From NCBI RefSeq assembly GCF_000425545.1, contig NZ_AUDQ01000002.1:239239-303238 (forward strand): DNA of 64,000 nt, read 5' to 3'. The notes beneath the pieces are model-generated. The model worked only from the letters and a program-made list of their open reading frames with translations, did no database searches and was not told where the DNA came from. This document shows, piece by piece, positions 44,694 through 54,652 of the stretch. Source of the stretch: Sporosarcina ureae DSM 2281. GTDB lineage: Bacteria > Bacillota > Bacilli > Bacillales_A > Planococcaceae. The position numbers and the translations under genes were made by a program. How positions within the stretch are numbered: position 1 is the first letter of the stretch; the number at the start of each line of letters is the position of its first letter.

Positions 44694-46310
44694 ATGGAAG
44701 GGTGTCAACCATGGCCCGATGAAATAGCTGCATTTTATCGTGAAAAGGATTGTTGGCGTGGAGAAACATTTGGACAGATGCTTCGAGTAAGAGCAGAAAA
44801 GCACGGTAATAAGATTGCAATAACTGATGGGGGAAAACAAGTAAGTTATGAAACTTTGGATAAAAGAGTGGATCAACTTGCTTCCGGGTTTCAAAAACTT
44901 GGTTTTAAAAAAGAAGATAGAGTAGTCATTCAAATTCCAAATACAGTTGAGTTCTTTGAGGTTTGTTTTGCCTTGTTCCGATTAGGAGTGTTGCCAGTAT
45001 TTGCTTTGCCGTCGCACCGATATAGTGAAATACAGTATTTTTGTGAGTTGACCGAGGCAAAGGCTTATATAATGCCGGAAAACTTTTCTGGATATCATTA
45101 TCATGAAATGGCTAAGACCATTCAGCGTGAGTCAAGTACTTTAGAGCATATCATTACACTTGGTGCATCTGAAGAGTTGGAACAGTTAGCAGATCTTTAT
45201 TTGGAAGAAGAGTATATTCAGCCTAATGTTTATTCAAATGACATCGCATTTTTACAATTATCTGGTGGAAGTACAGGGTTATCTAAATTAATTCCACGAA
45301 CACATGATGAGTATATTTATAGTCTTCGTAAGAGTAATGAAATATGTAGAATGGATGAGAATAGTGTCTACCTTGCAGTTTTAGCAATCGCGCATAATTA
45401 CCCTTTGAGTTCACCGGGAGTGCTCGGTTCACTTTATGCAGGCGCAAGGATTGTGCTGGCAACAAGATCAAGTCCAGACGAGGCTTTCCCTATAATCGAA
45501 AAAGAAAAAGTAACGATTGTAGCACTTGTTCCACCTATAGCCATTATTTGGTTGGAAGCATTGAAGACACGTTCAAATGATTTCACTAGTTTAGAAATCA
45601 TTCAAGTAGGCGGAGCGCATTTCAATGCTGAAATAGCTAAACGTATGCAACAAGCCTTTGGATGTAAGCTGCAACAAGTGTATGGAATGGCTGAAGGGTT
45701 GGTTAATTACACAAGATTAGATGATCCAGAAGAGACTATTATTAACACGCAGGGACGACCGATGTCACCCTATGATGAGATTCGTGTAGTTGACGAAGAG
45801 GATCGCGAAGTTGAACTAGGTGAAGTAGGGGAATTGTTAACTAGGGGCCCATATACTATTCGCGGATACTATAAGGCGGAACAGCATAATGCTAAAGCAT
45901 TTACATTGAATGGATTTTATCGCACAGGTGATTTAGTTAGCTTAGACGAAGCGGGAAATATTGTCGTAGAAGGTCGTATTAAGGACCAGATAAATCGTGG
46001 AGGTGAAAAGATAGCGGCAGAGGAAATGGAAGATCATATTGCTTCACATCCTAATGTGTTTGATGTTGCAGTCGTCTCTATGCCGGATCAATTTCTTGGA
46101 GAGAGGTCATGTGCGTTTGTTATCCCTTATGAAGGGATGATAACTAAAGTTGAAATGAAGGATTTTCTAATAAAAAGAGGGATAGCGGATTTTAAGATTC
46201 CTGACCGTGTTGAAATAGTGGATACCTTTCCACAAACATCTTTTGGAAAGGTCAGTAAAAAAGCATTACGTGAAATGATTACAAAGAAACTATCGCCTAC
46301 CTATAAATAA
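44694..46310 (+). CDS. dhbE: 2,3-Dihydroxybenzoate-AMP ligase
   Basis: Stand-alone adenylation enzyme that activates DHB and loads it on the carrier domain of DhbB. The 538-residue ANL protein has SGGSTGLSKLIPRTHDEY (about 189-206), the family aryl-acid pocket stretch IAHNYPLSSPGVLG (about 232-245), YGMAEGLVNYTRLDDP (about 328-343), YRTGDLV (about 408-414) and the C-terminal lysine in TSFGKVSKKALRE. AGGGAGG precedes ATG 44694. Confidence 0.94.
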   Translation: MEGCQPWPDEIAAFYREKDCWRGETFGQMLRVRAEKHGNKIAITDGGKQVSYETLDKRVDQLASGFQKLGFKKEDRVVIQIPNTVEFFEVCFALFRLGVLPVFALPSHRYSEIQYFCELTEAKAYIMPENFSGYHYHEMAKTIQRESSTLEHIITLGASEELEQLADLYLEEEYIQPNVYSNDIAFLQLSGGSTGLSKLIPRTHDEYIYSLRKSNEICRMDENSVYLAVLAIAHNYPLSSPGVLGSLYAGARIVLATRSSPDEAFPIIEKEKVTIVALVPPIAIIWLEALKTRSNDFTSLEIIQVGGAHFNAEIAKRMQQAFGCKLQQVYGMAEGLVNYTRLDDPEETIINTQGRPMSPYDEIRVVDEEDREVELGEVGELLTRGPYTIRGYYKAEQHNAKAFTLNGFYRTGDLVSLDEAGNIVVEGRIKDQINRGGEKIAAEEMEDHIASHPNVFDVAVVSMPDQFLGERSCAFVIPYEGMITKVEMKDFLIKRGIADFKIPDRVEIVDTFPQTSFGKVSKKALREMITKKLSPTYK

Positions 46311-46334
46311 AATAAACGAAATGGACGTGATTAC

Positions 46335-47228
46335 ATGGGAATTCCTACTATTCCATCTTATCAAATGCCGAATATATCTATTTATCCAACAAATAAAGTG
46401 TCGTGGCAGGTGGATCCGGAGAGGGCAGTTCTGCTCATACATGATATGCAGAATTATTTTTTGAACTTCTATGATACAGAACAATCACCGATAACCGAAT
46501 TGATTCATAATATCGCAAAATTGAAAGAGCAGTGCAAAAAGCAAGGGATTCCAGTTGCTTATACAGCGCAACCAGGGAATCAGAACGAGGCAGATCGGGC
46601 ACTCCTAACTGACTTTTGGGGAAAAGGATTATCCGATGATCCAGCTCAAACAGGGATTATTAAAGATTTAGCACCAGATTCAAATGATTTAATGTTAACT
46701 AAATGGCGTTATAGCGCGTTTAAAAAATCAGATTTCTTGAATATATTAGAAAAGCAAGGGCGTGACCAACTAATTATTTGTGGAGTTTATGCCCATATAG
46801 GATGTTTAATGACGGCTGCAGAGGCATTCATGTATGATATACAGCCTTTCCTCGTAGCAGATGCGGTTGCTGACTTTTCGTATGATGAACATAAAATGGC
46901 ATTGGATTATGCGGCCAAACGTTGCGGTGTTACGACGTCTACAGATGAATTAATCAAAGTACTGTCGAAAGGTACAGAAAATAGCGAAAATGAATCCCTT
47001 ACATTTGAAACAATTCATGAGCAAGTTGCCTGCTTACTGGATATACAAGGGAAGGATCTATCAGACACAGACGACTTATTTTATATGGGGCTGGATTCTA
47101 TTGGACTTATGAGTTTAGTTGAAGCATGGCGACAACAAGGTCTGGAAGTAAGCTTTATGGACTTAGTGGAGAGAAAAACATTAGCTGAATGGCGTGATTT
47201 AATGGAAAGCCGAATGGTGAACGTATAA
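46335..47228 (+). CDS. dhbB: Isochorismatase with aryl carrier domain
   Basis: A bifunctional 297-residue protein. Residues 1-205 are isochorismatase, giving 2,3-dihydro-DHB, with LLIHDMQNYFL (catalytic Asp), LMLTKWRYSAF (Lys) and YAHIGCLMTA. Residues 220-297 form the aryl carrier protein; the phosphopantetheine site is S255 in YMGLDSIGLMSL. The ribosome site before ATG 46335 is weak (GGACGTG). It hands DHB to DhbF. Confidence 0.94.
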   Translation: MGIPTIPSYQMPNISIYPTNKVSWQVDPERAVLLIHDMQNYFLNFYDTEQSPITELIHNIAKLKEQCKKQGIPVAYTAQPGNQNEADRALLTDFWGKGLSDDPAQTGIIKDLAPDSNDLMLTKWRYSAFKKSDFLNILEKQGRDQLIICGVYAHIGCLMTAAEAFMYDIQPFLVADAVADFSYDEHKMALDYAAKRCGVTTSTDELIKVLSKGTENSENESLTFETIHEQVACLLDIQGKDLSDTDDLFYMGLDSIGLMSLVEAWRQQGLEVSFMDLVERKTLAEWRDLMESRMVNV

Positions 47229-47249
47229 ATATAAAGGAGGGTGTATTGT

Positions 47250-50200
47250 ATGCCTAGCGTGTTAACAAAGCATCAGTCATTAACGGGTGCGCAAGCTGGA
47301 ATTTGGTATGCGCAGCAATTGGAGTCGGATAACCCTGTTTATAATACAGCGGAGTATATTGACATAAATGGAAAGCTACATGTGGAGTATTTTAAGAAGG
47401 CTGTAGAACAAGTAATGAAAGAGACAGATTCCATTCATGCTAAATATGGAGCAGACGAAAATGGTCCATGGCAGCATATTCCTGAGAAAAGGGATTTTTC
47501 GCTTGAATTTATCGATGTTACTGGAGAAGTGGATCCTGATCAATCTGCAAAAAAATGGATGAAATCTGATATAGATAAACCGTTGGATTTAACTAAAGAT
47601 GTCGTTGTTAAACAGGCACTATTTAAGATAAGCGAGAATCGAAGTTTGTGGTATTTGCGTATTCATCATATTGCAGCAGATGCTTTCGGTTTTTCTCTAA
47701 TCGTACAACGTGTTGCTCAGATTTATACAGCCCTAGTAAAGCAAGAAACGATAAAGGGAAATGAGTTGGGAGATTTTCAAAAGGTATTGGATGAACATCA
47801 ATCGTATGTACGTTCGGATAAATTTATTCAAGACCGTAAGTTTTGGATGGGGCGATTCCAGGATCATCCAGACATTGTTAGTTTAAAGGGTTCATCGTTA
47901 GGATTATCTAAACGCATTATCCATAAGACAAGTTATTTGCAAGCAGATACGATCGAGCGGTTAAGGAAAACAGCTAGTTCCAGAGGGGGAAATTGGTATG
48001 AAACGATAGTAGCAGCTGTTGCTGTCTATATGCAACGTTTAACTAGTAGTGAGGACATTGTGCTTTGTTTACCAATGATGTGTCGTATGGGCACGTCTTC
48101 AGTAAAGGTCCCAGCAATGGTGATGAATTTACTACCATTAAGACTGAATATACAACCCAAAATGAGTTTCATAGAGTTGATAGAGCAAGTTCAACAAGAA
48201 ATGAAGCAAGTGCGGTCCCATCAGCATTATCGTCATGAATATATACGGCATGATCTGAAGTTATTAGGGGATGGTCAACGCTTGTTCGGACCACAAATAA
48301 ATATGATGCCATTTGATTATGGATTGAACTTCGCTGGTAGTAAAGGAACGACAAACAAGCTCCATACGGGTCCAGTTGATGACCTATCCTTGAATATATA
48401 TGATCAACAAGACGGAAAAGGGATAAGGATAGATTTGGATGCCAATGCTGATATTTATGAACCGGATGAGGTGACTCTTCATCTAAATCGTTTAGTAAAT
48501 TTGATTGAGAATATAGCTGCTGCAGATGCGCATTTGCCAATATCTCAATTAGGGGTACTTTTACCTGGAGAGTTTGACAATGTGATCAATAATTGGAATC
48601 AAACAACTCAACAATTGTCTTATATGTCTGTCCAAGAAATATTTTTAAAACAAGTTACCCGTACACCGCATGCCGAGGCCTTAAGGTTCGACGACGAAAG
48701 CCTTTCTTATGCAGCATTAAATAAACGGGTTAATTGTCTGGCGTATGTACTTGAGGAAAAGGGACTAGGACCTGGTAAGTTTGCTGCTTTGGCTTTACCC
48801 CGATCCGTAGACATGGTTATTGCAATGTTGGCTGTTTTAAAAGCGGGAGCAGCGTATTTGCCAATTGATCCCGAATACCCTGTTGAGCGAATTTCTTATA
48901 TTTTGGAGGATGCACAGCCAATGTGTATCCTGACACATAAGGATATACAATCTCAATTACTAGAAAGTCATGTAGAGCATGTCGTGTTGGATGATCCCGC
49001 TGTTCGCAATCAAATAACTGCTTTTGCTGATATAGATTATCCGAACAGAATAGTAGCGCCAAAGAGTCCAGCGTACATGATTTATACTTCCGGATCGACA
49101 GGGCGTCCGAAAGGAGTTGTTGTTACAGTCGAAGGATTAACCAACTTCCTTTGTTCTATGCAAAATAAGCTTGGTCTCTGTCATAAGGACCGTCTTTTGG
49201 CGGTCACGACAATTTCTTTTGACATTTCAGCATTGGAAATATTTCTTCCGCTCATTAGTGGTGCATGTTGTGTGATTGCAAAGAATAACGCAAACAAAGA
49301 CCCGGCAATTTTAGCACAATTGATTGAAGACCGCAATATTTCCATTATGCAGGCAACACCCACACACTGGAATGCGCTTGTGTCGACCTATCCAGAAGTA
49401 CTTCGTGGAATACGTATCTTGGTCGGCGGAGAAGCGGTTCCTGAAAAACTCGTAAAATCATTACATGAGCTAGATTGTGAAGTGACAAATTTGTATGGAC
49501 CAACAGAAACGACAATCTGGTCCACAGCTATCACTTTAAATACAGGGAAAACGGGCACTCCTTCTGTTGGCTATCCTATCGATAATACACAAATATTCAT
49601 TTTAGATGCCGGTTTACAGCCTGTCCCTCCAGGGGTAAGTGGAGATTTATATATTGCAGGTAAAGGGTTAGCACAGGGCTATTTTAATCGTCCGGATTTA
49701 ACAGCAGATACTTTCATTGCTAATCCATATGGAAATCCAGGTGAAAGGATGTACAAAACAGGCGATATTGCACGTTGGCATGCGGATGGAAAGCTTGATT
49801 ATATTGGCAGGTCAGATCATCAAGTGAAAATCCGCGGTTTTCGAATAGAGCTTGGAGAAATTGAATCCGTCATAGCGAAAACCTCGGAGGTTAATCAAGT
49901 AGTCGTTGTTGCTAGGGAGGACCAACCAGGGGATTACCGTTTAATAGCTTATCTCGTGCCAGAAAAGAAAGCGAATATTGATTTAGCTAAAACACGTCAA
50001 TCTGTGGAAGAACTACTTCCTGATTATATGGTTCCTTCTACCTTTATTATAATGGACGATTTGCCGCTGACACCAAATAAGAAAATAGACCGCAAAGCAT
50101 TGCCGTCTCCAGAATTCGAAAAAGGGAAAGATAGTCGGGATCCTAGAACGCCACAGGAGGTAATAGTTTGTGATTTATTTAAACAAGTGTTAAATGTTTC

Positions 50201-53200
50201 ACAAGTGGGAATTGACGATAGTTTCTTCCATCTTGGCGGTCATTCATTACTTGCTGTACAGTTAGCGAATCGTATTCGTGAAGTCTTTGAAGTGGAAGTT
50301 GGGATAGGGAAAATCTTTGAAACACCGACTGTAGTAGGACTTGTTAAACAGTTAGAGGCAGGACGGAAAGGAAGGCCCCCTGTTCAAAGAGTCAAGTCCA
50401 AGGGCGACATTCCATTATCGTTTGCGCAGCGTCGATTATGGTTCCTATATCAGTTAGAAGGACCAAGCCCTACATATAATATACCTCTAGTGGTTCGATT
50501 ATCAGGGAAATTAGATAAGAACGCATTGCAAGAAGCAATCTGCGATGTAATAGAAAGACATGAACCGTTGCGAACTATTTTTCCCGAACATGCGGGGACA
50601 GCCAGGCAAGAGGTATTAAATCCAGAAAAGGTTAAGCCAGATTTACATGTACACCAAATAGAAGCATCCGAGTTAACAAGTCGATTAAATCATACTGTTA
50701 AATATTGCTTCCAATTGGATGAGGAACCTGCATTTCGAGTTGAGCTCTTTTCTACCGCAGAGGAAGAACATGTTGTTGTACTGTTACTACATCATATCGT
50801 AGGCGATGGATGGTCCTTGACGCCGTTAACACAAGATTTGAAGAAGGCATATATGAGCCGCGTTAATGGTAAACAGCCAAATTGGCCAAATCTGCCAGTA
50901 CAATACGCGGATTATGCATATTGGCAAGAGAATTTATTGGAAGAAAAGCAAGGACAAGAGAGTCTTGTTAAAGAACAGCTTGATTATTGGTTAAATACTT
51001 TAGCAGACTTACCTGATCATTTAGAACTGCCGACAGATTATCCACGACCAGTGGAGTCTAGCTATCTAGGGAAAACGTATCGCTTTACGATTGACGCGAG
51101 TCTTCATCAGAAGTTACTTCATATCTCTGCACAAAACGGAGTGAGTTTATTTATGACGTTGCAAGCTGGTCTTACGGCGTTACTGACTCGTCTTGGGGCA
51201 GGATATGATATACCTTTAGGGAGTCCGGTAGCTGGAAGAAATGATGATGCTTTGACAAATCTCGTGGGGTTGTTTATTAACACTTTAGTATTACGTACTA
51301 ATACATCTGGTAATCCGAGCTTTAAGGAGTTGCTTGGTAGAGTGAGAAAGGTAAATTTGAATGCGTATGAAAACCAGGATTTACCTTTTGAAAGATTGGT
51401 AGAGGAATTGAATCCTCCGCGTTCTAGATCAAGGCATCCATTATTCCAAATCATGCTTGCATTACAAAATACACCTGAGCCAAAGTTAGATTTACCTAAA
51501 ATGAAGAGTGAATTGTCATTATATAGCGTAGGAGCTTCTAAATTCGATATGACGTTAGAGTTTCGGGAAAATGTAAGTGAATCGCGGGATGCGGCAGGAT
51601 TAGATGGATTCCTTGAGTATAGTACAGACTTGTTTACAGAAGAGACAATACAATCGATGGTGAATAGACTGATTCGTTTGTTAGAATCTGCCGTACTTGA
51701 TCAGGATCAACCAATCGGACTTCTGGAGATTTTAGATCAAAATGAAAAGAAAGAGCTCGTCAAAGATGTAAAAGTGAATGATGAACAGGAAGAATCTAGT
51801 TTGTCTGTACGATTTGAAAAGCAGGCCATGCTTGAACCAAAAAATATAGCGCTCATCTTTGAAAACGAACAAATGACATATCAAACATTGAATGAAAGGG
51901 CTAATCAACTGGCGCACCTATTAATTGGACAAGGTGTTGGTCCGGAGCAATATATTGTCTTAGCTTTACCTAGATCAATGGAAATGGTAATCGCTATGCT
52001 TGGTATTATAAAAGCTGGAGCTGCATATGTGCCAATTGACCCTAATTATCCGAGTGAACGAATTACCTTTATGATAGAGGACGTAAAGCCTTTGATGGCG
52101 ATTACAAATGAAGAGTATACAAATAAATTACCTAATAATCATGCCATGCCAAAACTTGTTTTAGATGCAGAAGATACACAGGAAGTACTTAGTAAACAAA
52201 AAGATACGAATCCAATAGATGCAGAGCGTACAGAGCCGTTACAAGCTCTTCATCCGGCATATATTATATATACTTCGGGTTCCACTGGTCTGCCTAAAGG
52301 CGTAGTGATTCCCCATCAAAATGTGAATCGTCTACTAGGATCTACAGACGAATGGTTCCAATTTAATGCGGATGATGTATGGACTTTATTCCACTCCTAT
52401 GCGTTTGACTTTTCGGTATGGGAAATGTGGGGGGCTCTGCTCTATGGTGGAAGATTGGTTATTGTATCGTATGAGATGAGCCGTTCTCCGTATGAGTTTT
52501 TACAACTAGTAGTGAATGAGAACGTAACGGTCCTGAATCAAACTCCTTCCGCATTTTATCAATTAATGCAGGCGGACAGAGAACAGCAAGAAGTAGGTAA
52601 ACAGCTGCAATTACGATATGTCATTTTTGGGGGAGAAGCGCTTGAACTTAATCGACTAGAGGATTGGTATAAGCGCCATACAGAGGACGCACCTAAACTA
52701 ATTAATATGTATGGAATTACGGAAACGACCGTACACGTTACGTATATGAAAATTAATGAAACTCTTGTATCACTAAGAGCGAATAGTATTATCGGTCAAG
52801 GGATAAAAGACTTAAATATATATATATTGGATGAATATTTACAGCCAGTACCAATAGGGGTTATTGGAGAAATGTATGTATCTGGTCCAGGATTAGCAAG
52901 GGGATATTTAGGAAGACCAGATTTAACGGCTGAGCGATTCGTGGCAAATCCATTCGTTGAAAATGGATCAAGAATGTACCGTACGGGTGATTTAGCCCGG
53001 TGGAAAGAATATGACATGTTAGATTACATCGGACGCGCTGATCAACAGGTGAAAATAAGAGGCTTTAGGATTGAGCTAGGGGAAATTGAATCTGTGCTAT
53101 CCGAGCACCCTAGCATTGAACAGGTAACCGTGGTCAGCAGTGAGGGCCATTCTAGTGGAGATCAACTGCTTGCTTATATAATATTGAATTCCGACGCAAG

Positions 53201-54425
53201 TGAAAATGGTGTTGATATTCGACGTTGGGTTACTAAACGTTTGCCAGATTATATGATACCTTCCGCATTTATCATGATTGATATATTCCCATTAACTCCT
53301 AATGGGAAGCTAGATTACAAGGCTTTACCTGATCCAGATTATTCTGAGGAAGTAACAGACAAAGGACCAAGAACACCACAGGAGGAAATATTATGTAATC
53401 TATTTATGGAAGTATTAGACTTGCCGTATGTAGGAATTGATGACGAATTCTTCCACCTAGGGGGACACTCCTTACTTGCTGTCCAGCTAATGACTCGAAT
53501 CAAAGAATCATTTGGTATTGACCTAAGTATTGGGAGTCTCTTTGAGTCTCCTACGGTTGCGGGTCTGGCAGAACGATTGGAGAATGTTGATAATACAAGT
53601 GCGCTAGAGGTTTTGTTATCACTTCGAACAAGTGGAAGCTTATCTCCTTTATTCTGTGTTCATCCGGCTGGCGGACTTAGTTGGTGTTACGCAGGTCTGA
53701 TGAAGGAATTGGACAAAGATTATCCAATTTACGGTCTTCAGGCACGAGGTATTTCCGATCCAGATAATCATCCCCATTCATTAGATGAGATGGCTGAGGA
53801 TTATGTTGAACAGATGCAATCTGTTCAACCTCGAGGTCCTTACTATTTACTGGGATGGTCACTCGGAGGTAATATCATGCAAGCCATGTCGACAAAACTA
53901 CAGAAAAAGGGTGAAAAGGTTGCGCTAGTTGCTATGTTAGATTCGTATCCAAATCATTTTCTTCCAATTGAGAATGCTCCAGATGAGGAAGAAGCACTTA
54001 TTGCTTTGCTTGCATTGGGAGGTTATGATCCTGAAAGCGTAAATGGAGATGCACTTACGCTCGAAGATGCCATAGAGTTGTTAAGAAAGGATGGAAGTGC
54101 GTTAGCGAGCCTTGATGACAAAACAATTACTAATTTAAAGGAAACATATGTACAATCTGTTCAAAACTTAAGTGAATTTGAACCGGAAATATATCAAGGA
54201 GATGTCTTGTTTTTCAGATCGACTATTACCCCAGAGTGGTTTGATCCAATTTCCACTAATACATGGGGCCCTTACATCGATGGCAAGTTGGAAGTATATG
54301 ATATTCATTGTCGTCATAAAGATATGTGCCAACCGGAACCATTAGCAGAAATCGGAGAGATTCTATCTAAAAAGCTAAGCATGTTGTATGAATCGACTAA
54401 AATAAACTCAGAGAGGGAGAGATAG
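47250..54425 (+). CDS. dhbF: Bacillibactin nonribosomal peptide synthetase DhbF (C-A-PCP-C-A-PCP-TE)
   Basis: A 2391-residue dimodular synthetase, near the B. subtilis length. ATG 47250 lies 9 bp after AAAGGAGG. Domains: C1 (about 5-430; motif HHIAADA at about 139), A1 (about 455-960), PCP1 (S999 in GGHSLLAV), C2 (about 1050-1480; HHIVGDGW about 1181), A2 (about 1515-2010), PCP2 (S2074 in GGHSLLAV) and thioesterase (about 2115-2391; S2204 in GWSLGG). Specificity residues read from the sequence: A1 D-I-L-Q-L-G-L-I-W, A2 D-F-W-N-I-G-M-V-H, which are exactly the known Gly and Thr codes. Three DHB-Gly-Thr units are joined and cyclised by the thioesterase to the trilactone bacillibactin. C1 has Ala where most C domains have Gly in HHxxxDG. 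Confidence 0.96.
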   Translation: MPSVLTKHQSLTGAQAGIWYAQQLESDNPVYNTAEYIDINGKLHVEYFKKAVEQVMKETDSIHAKYGADENGPWQHIPEKRDFSLEFIDVTGEVDPDQSAKKWMKSDIDKPLDLTKDVVVKQALFKISENRSLWYLRIHHIAADAFGFSLIVQRVAQIYTALVKQETIKGNELGDFQKVLDEHQSYVRSDKFIQDRKFWMGRFQDHPDIVSLKGSSLGLSKRIIHKTSYLQADTIERLRKTASSRGGNWYETIVAAVAVYMQRLTSSEDIVLCLPMMCRMGTSSVKVPAMVMNLLPLRLNIQPKMSFIELIEQVQQEMKQVRSHQHYRHEYIRHDLKLLGDGQRLFGPQINMMPFDYGLNFAGSKGTTNKLHTGPVDDLSLNIYDQQDGKGIRIDLDANADIYEPDEVTLHLNRLVNLIENIAAADAHLPISQLGVLLPGEFDNVINNWNQTTQQLSYMSVQEIFLKQVTRTPHAEALRFDDESLSYAALNKRVNCLAYVLEEKGLGPGKFAALALPRSVDMVIAMLAVLKAGAAYLPIDPEYPVERISYILEDAQPMCILTHKDIQSQLLESHVEHVVLDDPAVRNQITAFADIDYPNRIVAPKSPAYMIYTSGSTGRPKGVVVTVEGLTNFLCSMQNKLGLCHKDRLLAVTTISFDISALEIFLPLISGACCVIAKNNANKDPAILAQLIEDRNISIMQATPTHWNALVSTYPEVLRGIRILVGGEAVPEKLVKSLHELDCEVTNLYGPTETTIWSTAITLNTGKTGTPSVGYPIDNTQIFILDAGLQPVPPGVSGDLYIAGKGLAQGYFNRPDLTADTFIANPYGNPGERMYKTGDIARWHADGKLDYIGRSDHQVKIRGFRIELGEIESVIAKTSEVNQVVVVAREDQPGDYRLIAYLVPEKKANIDLAKTRQSVEELLPDYMVPSTFIIMDDLPLTPNKKIDRKALPSPEFEKGKDSRDPRTPQEVIVCDLFKQVLNVSQVGIDDSFFHLGGHSLLAVQLANRIREVFEVEVGIGKIFETPTVVGLVKQLEAGRKGRPPVQRVKSKGDIPLSFAQRRLWFLYQLEGPSPTYNIPLVVRLSGKLDKNALQEAICDVIERHEPLRTIFPEHAGTARQEVLNPEKVKPDLHVHQIEASELTSRLNHTVKYCFQLDEEPAFRVELFSTAEEEHVVVLLLHHIVGDGWSLTPLTQDLKKAYMSRVNGKQPNWPNLPVQYADYAYWQENLLEEKQGQESLVKEQLDYWLNTLADLPDHLELPTDYPRPVESSYLGKTYRFTIDASLHQKLLHISAQNGVSLFMTLQAGLTALLTRLGAGYDIPLGSPVAGRNDDALTNLVGLFINTLVLRTNTSGNPSFKELLGRVRKVNLNAYENQDLPFERLVEELNPPRSRSRHPLFQIMLALQNTPEPKLDLPKMKSELSLYSVGASKFDMTLEFRENVSESRDAAGLDGFLEYSTDLFTEETIQSMVNRLIRLLESAVLDQDQPIGLLEILDQNEKKELVKDVKVNDEQEESSLSVRFEKQAMLEPKNIALIFENEQMTYQTLNERANQLAHLLIGQGVGPEQYIVLALPRSMEMVIAMLGIIKAGAAYVPIDPNYPSERITFMIEDVKPLMAITNEEYTNKLPNNHAMPKLVLDAEDTQEVLSKQKDTNPIDAERTEPLQALHPAYIIYTSGSTGLPKGVVIPHQNVNRLLGSTDEWFQFNADDVWTLFHSYAFDFSVWEMWGALLYGGRLVIVSYEMSRSPYEFLQLVVNENVTVLNQTPSAFYQLMQADREQQEVGKQLQLRYVIFGGEALELNRLEDWYKRHTEDAPKLINMYGITETTVHVTYMKINETLVSLRANSIIGQGIKDLNIYILDEYLQPVPIGVIGEMYVSGPGLARGYLGRPDLTAERFVANPFVENGSRMYRTGDLARWKEYDMLDYIGRADQQVKIRGFRIELGEIESVLSEHPSIEQVTVVSSEGHSSGDQLLAYIILNSDASENGVDIRRWVTKRLPDYMIPSAFIMIDIFPLTPNGKLDYKALPDPDYSEEVTDKGPRTPQEEILCNLFMEVLDLPYVGIDDEFFHLGGHSLLAVQLMTRIKESFGIDLSIGSLFESPTVAGLAERLENVDNTSALEVLLSLRTSGSLSPLFCVHPAGGLSWCYAGLMKELDKDYPIYGLQARGISDPDNHPHSLDEMAEDYVEQMQSVQPRGPYYLLGWSLGGNIMQAMSTKLQKKGEKVALVAMLDSYPNHFLPIENAPDEEEALIALLALGGYDPESVNGDALTLEDAIELLRKDGSALASLDDKTITNLKETYVQSVQNLSEFEPEIYQGDVLFFRSTITPEWFDPISTNTWGPYIDGKLEVYDIHCRHKDMCQPEPLAEIGEILSKKLSMLYESTKINSERER

Positions 54426-54428
54426 AAC

Positions 54429-54650
54429 ATGAGTAACCCTTTTGAAAACGCAGAGGAATCGTATGCTGTATTAATCAATAGTGAGGGACAATATTCACTT
54501 TGGCCTGGTTTTCTTCACATTCCATCGGGCTGGGATCAGGTTTATGGAGTGACGAATAGGCAAGAATGTTTGGATTATGTAAATTCCAATTGGGATAATT
54601 TAATGCCGAACAGTGCGAAGACAATTGAGAATGTTAGTAATAGGAATTAA
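54429..54650 (+). CDS. mbtH: MbtH-like protein
   Basis: A 73-residue partner that stabilises and activates adenylation domains of the synthetase. It has the family pattern N-P-F-E, YAVLINSEGQYSLWPGF, IPSGWDQVYG and the three conserved tryptophans. ATG at 54429 is 3 bp after the dhbF stop, with GAGAGGGAGAG upstream, so it is translationally coupled to dhbF. Confidence 0.94.
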   Translation: MSNPFENAEESYAVLINSEGQYSLWPGFLHIPSGWDQVYGVTNRQECLDYVNSNWDNLMPNSAKTIENVSNRN

Positions 54651-54652
54651 CT

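Noticed and set aside
51732..51917. Minus-strand frames inside dhbF as separate genes
   Set aside because: All lie opposite a continuous NRPS reading frame and have no signals of their own.
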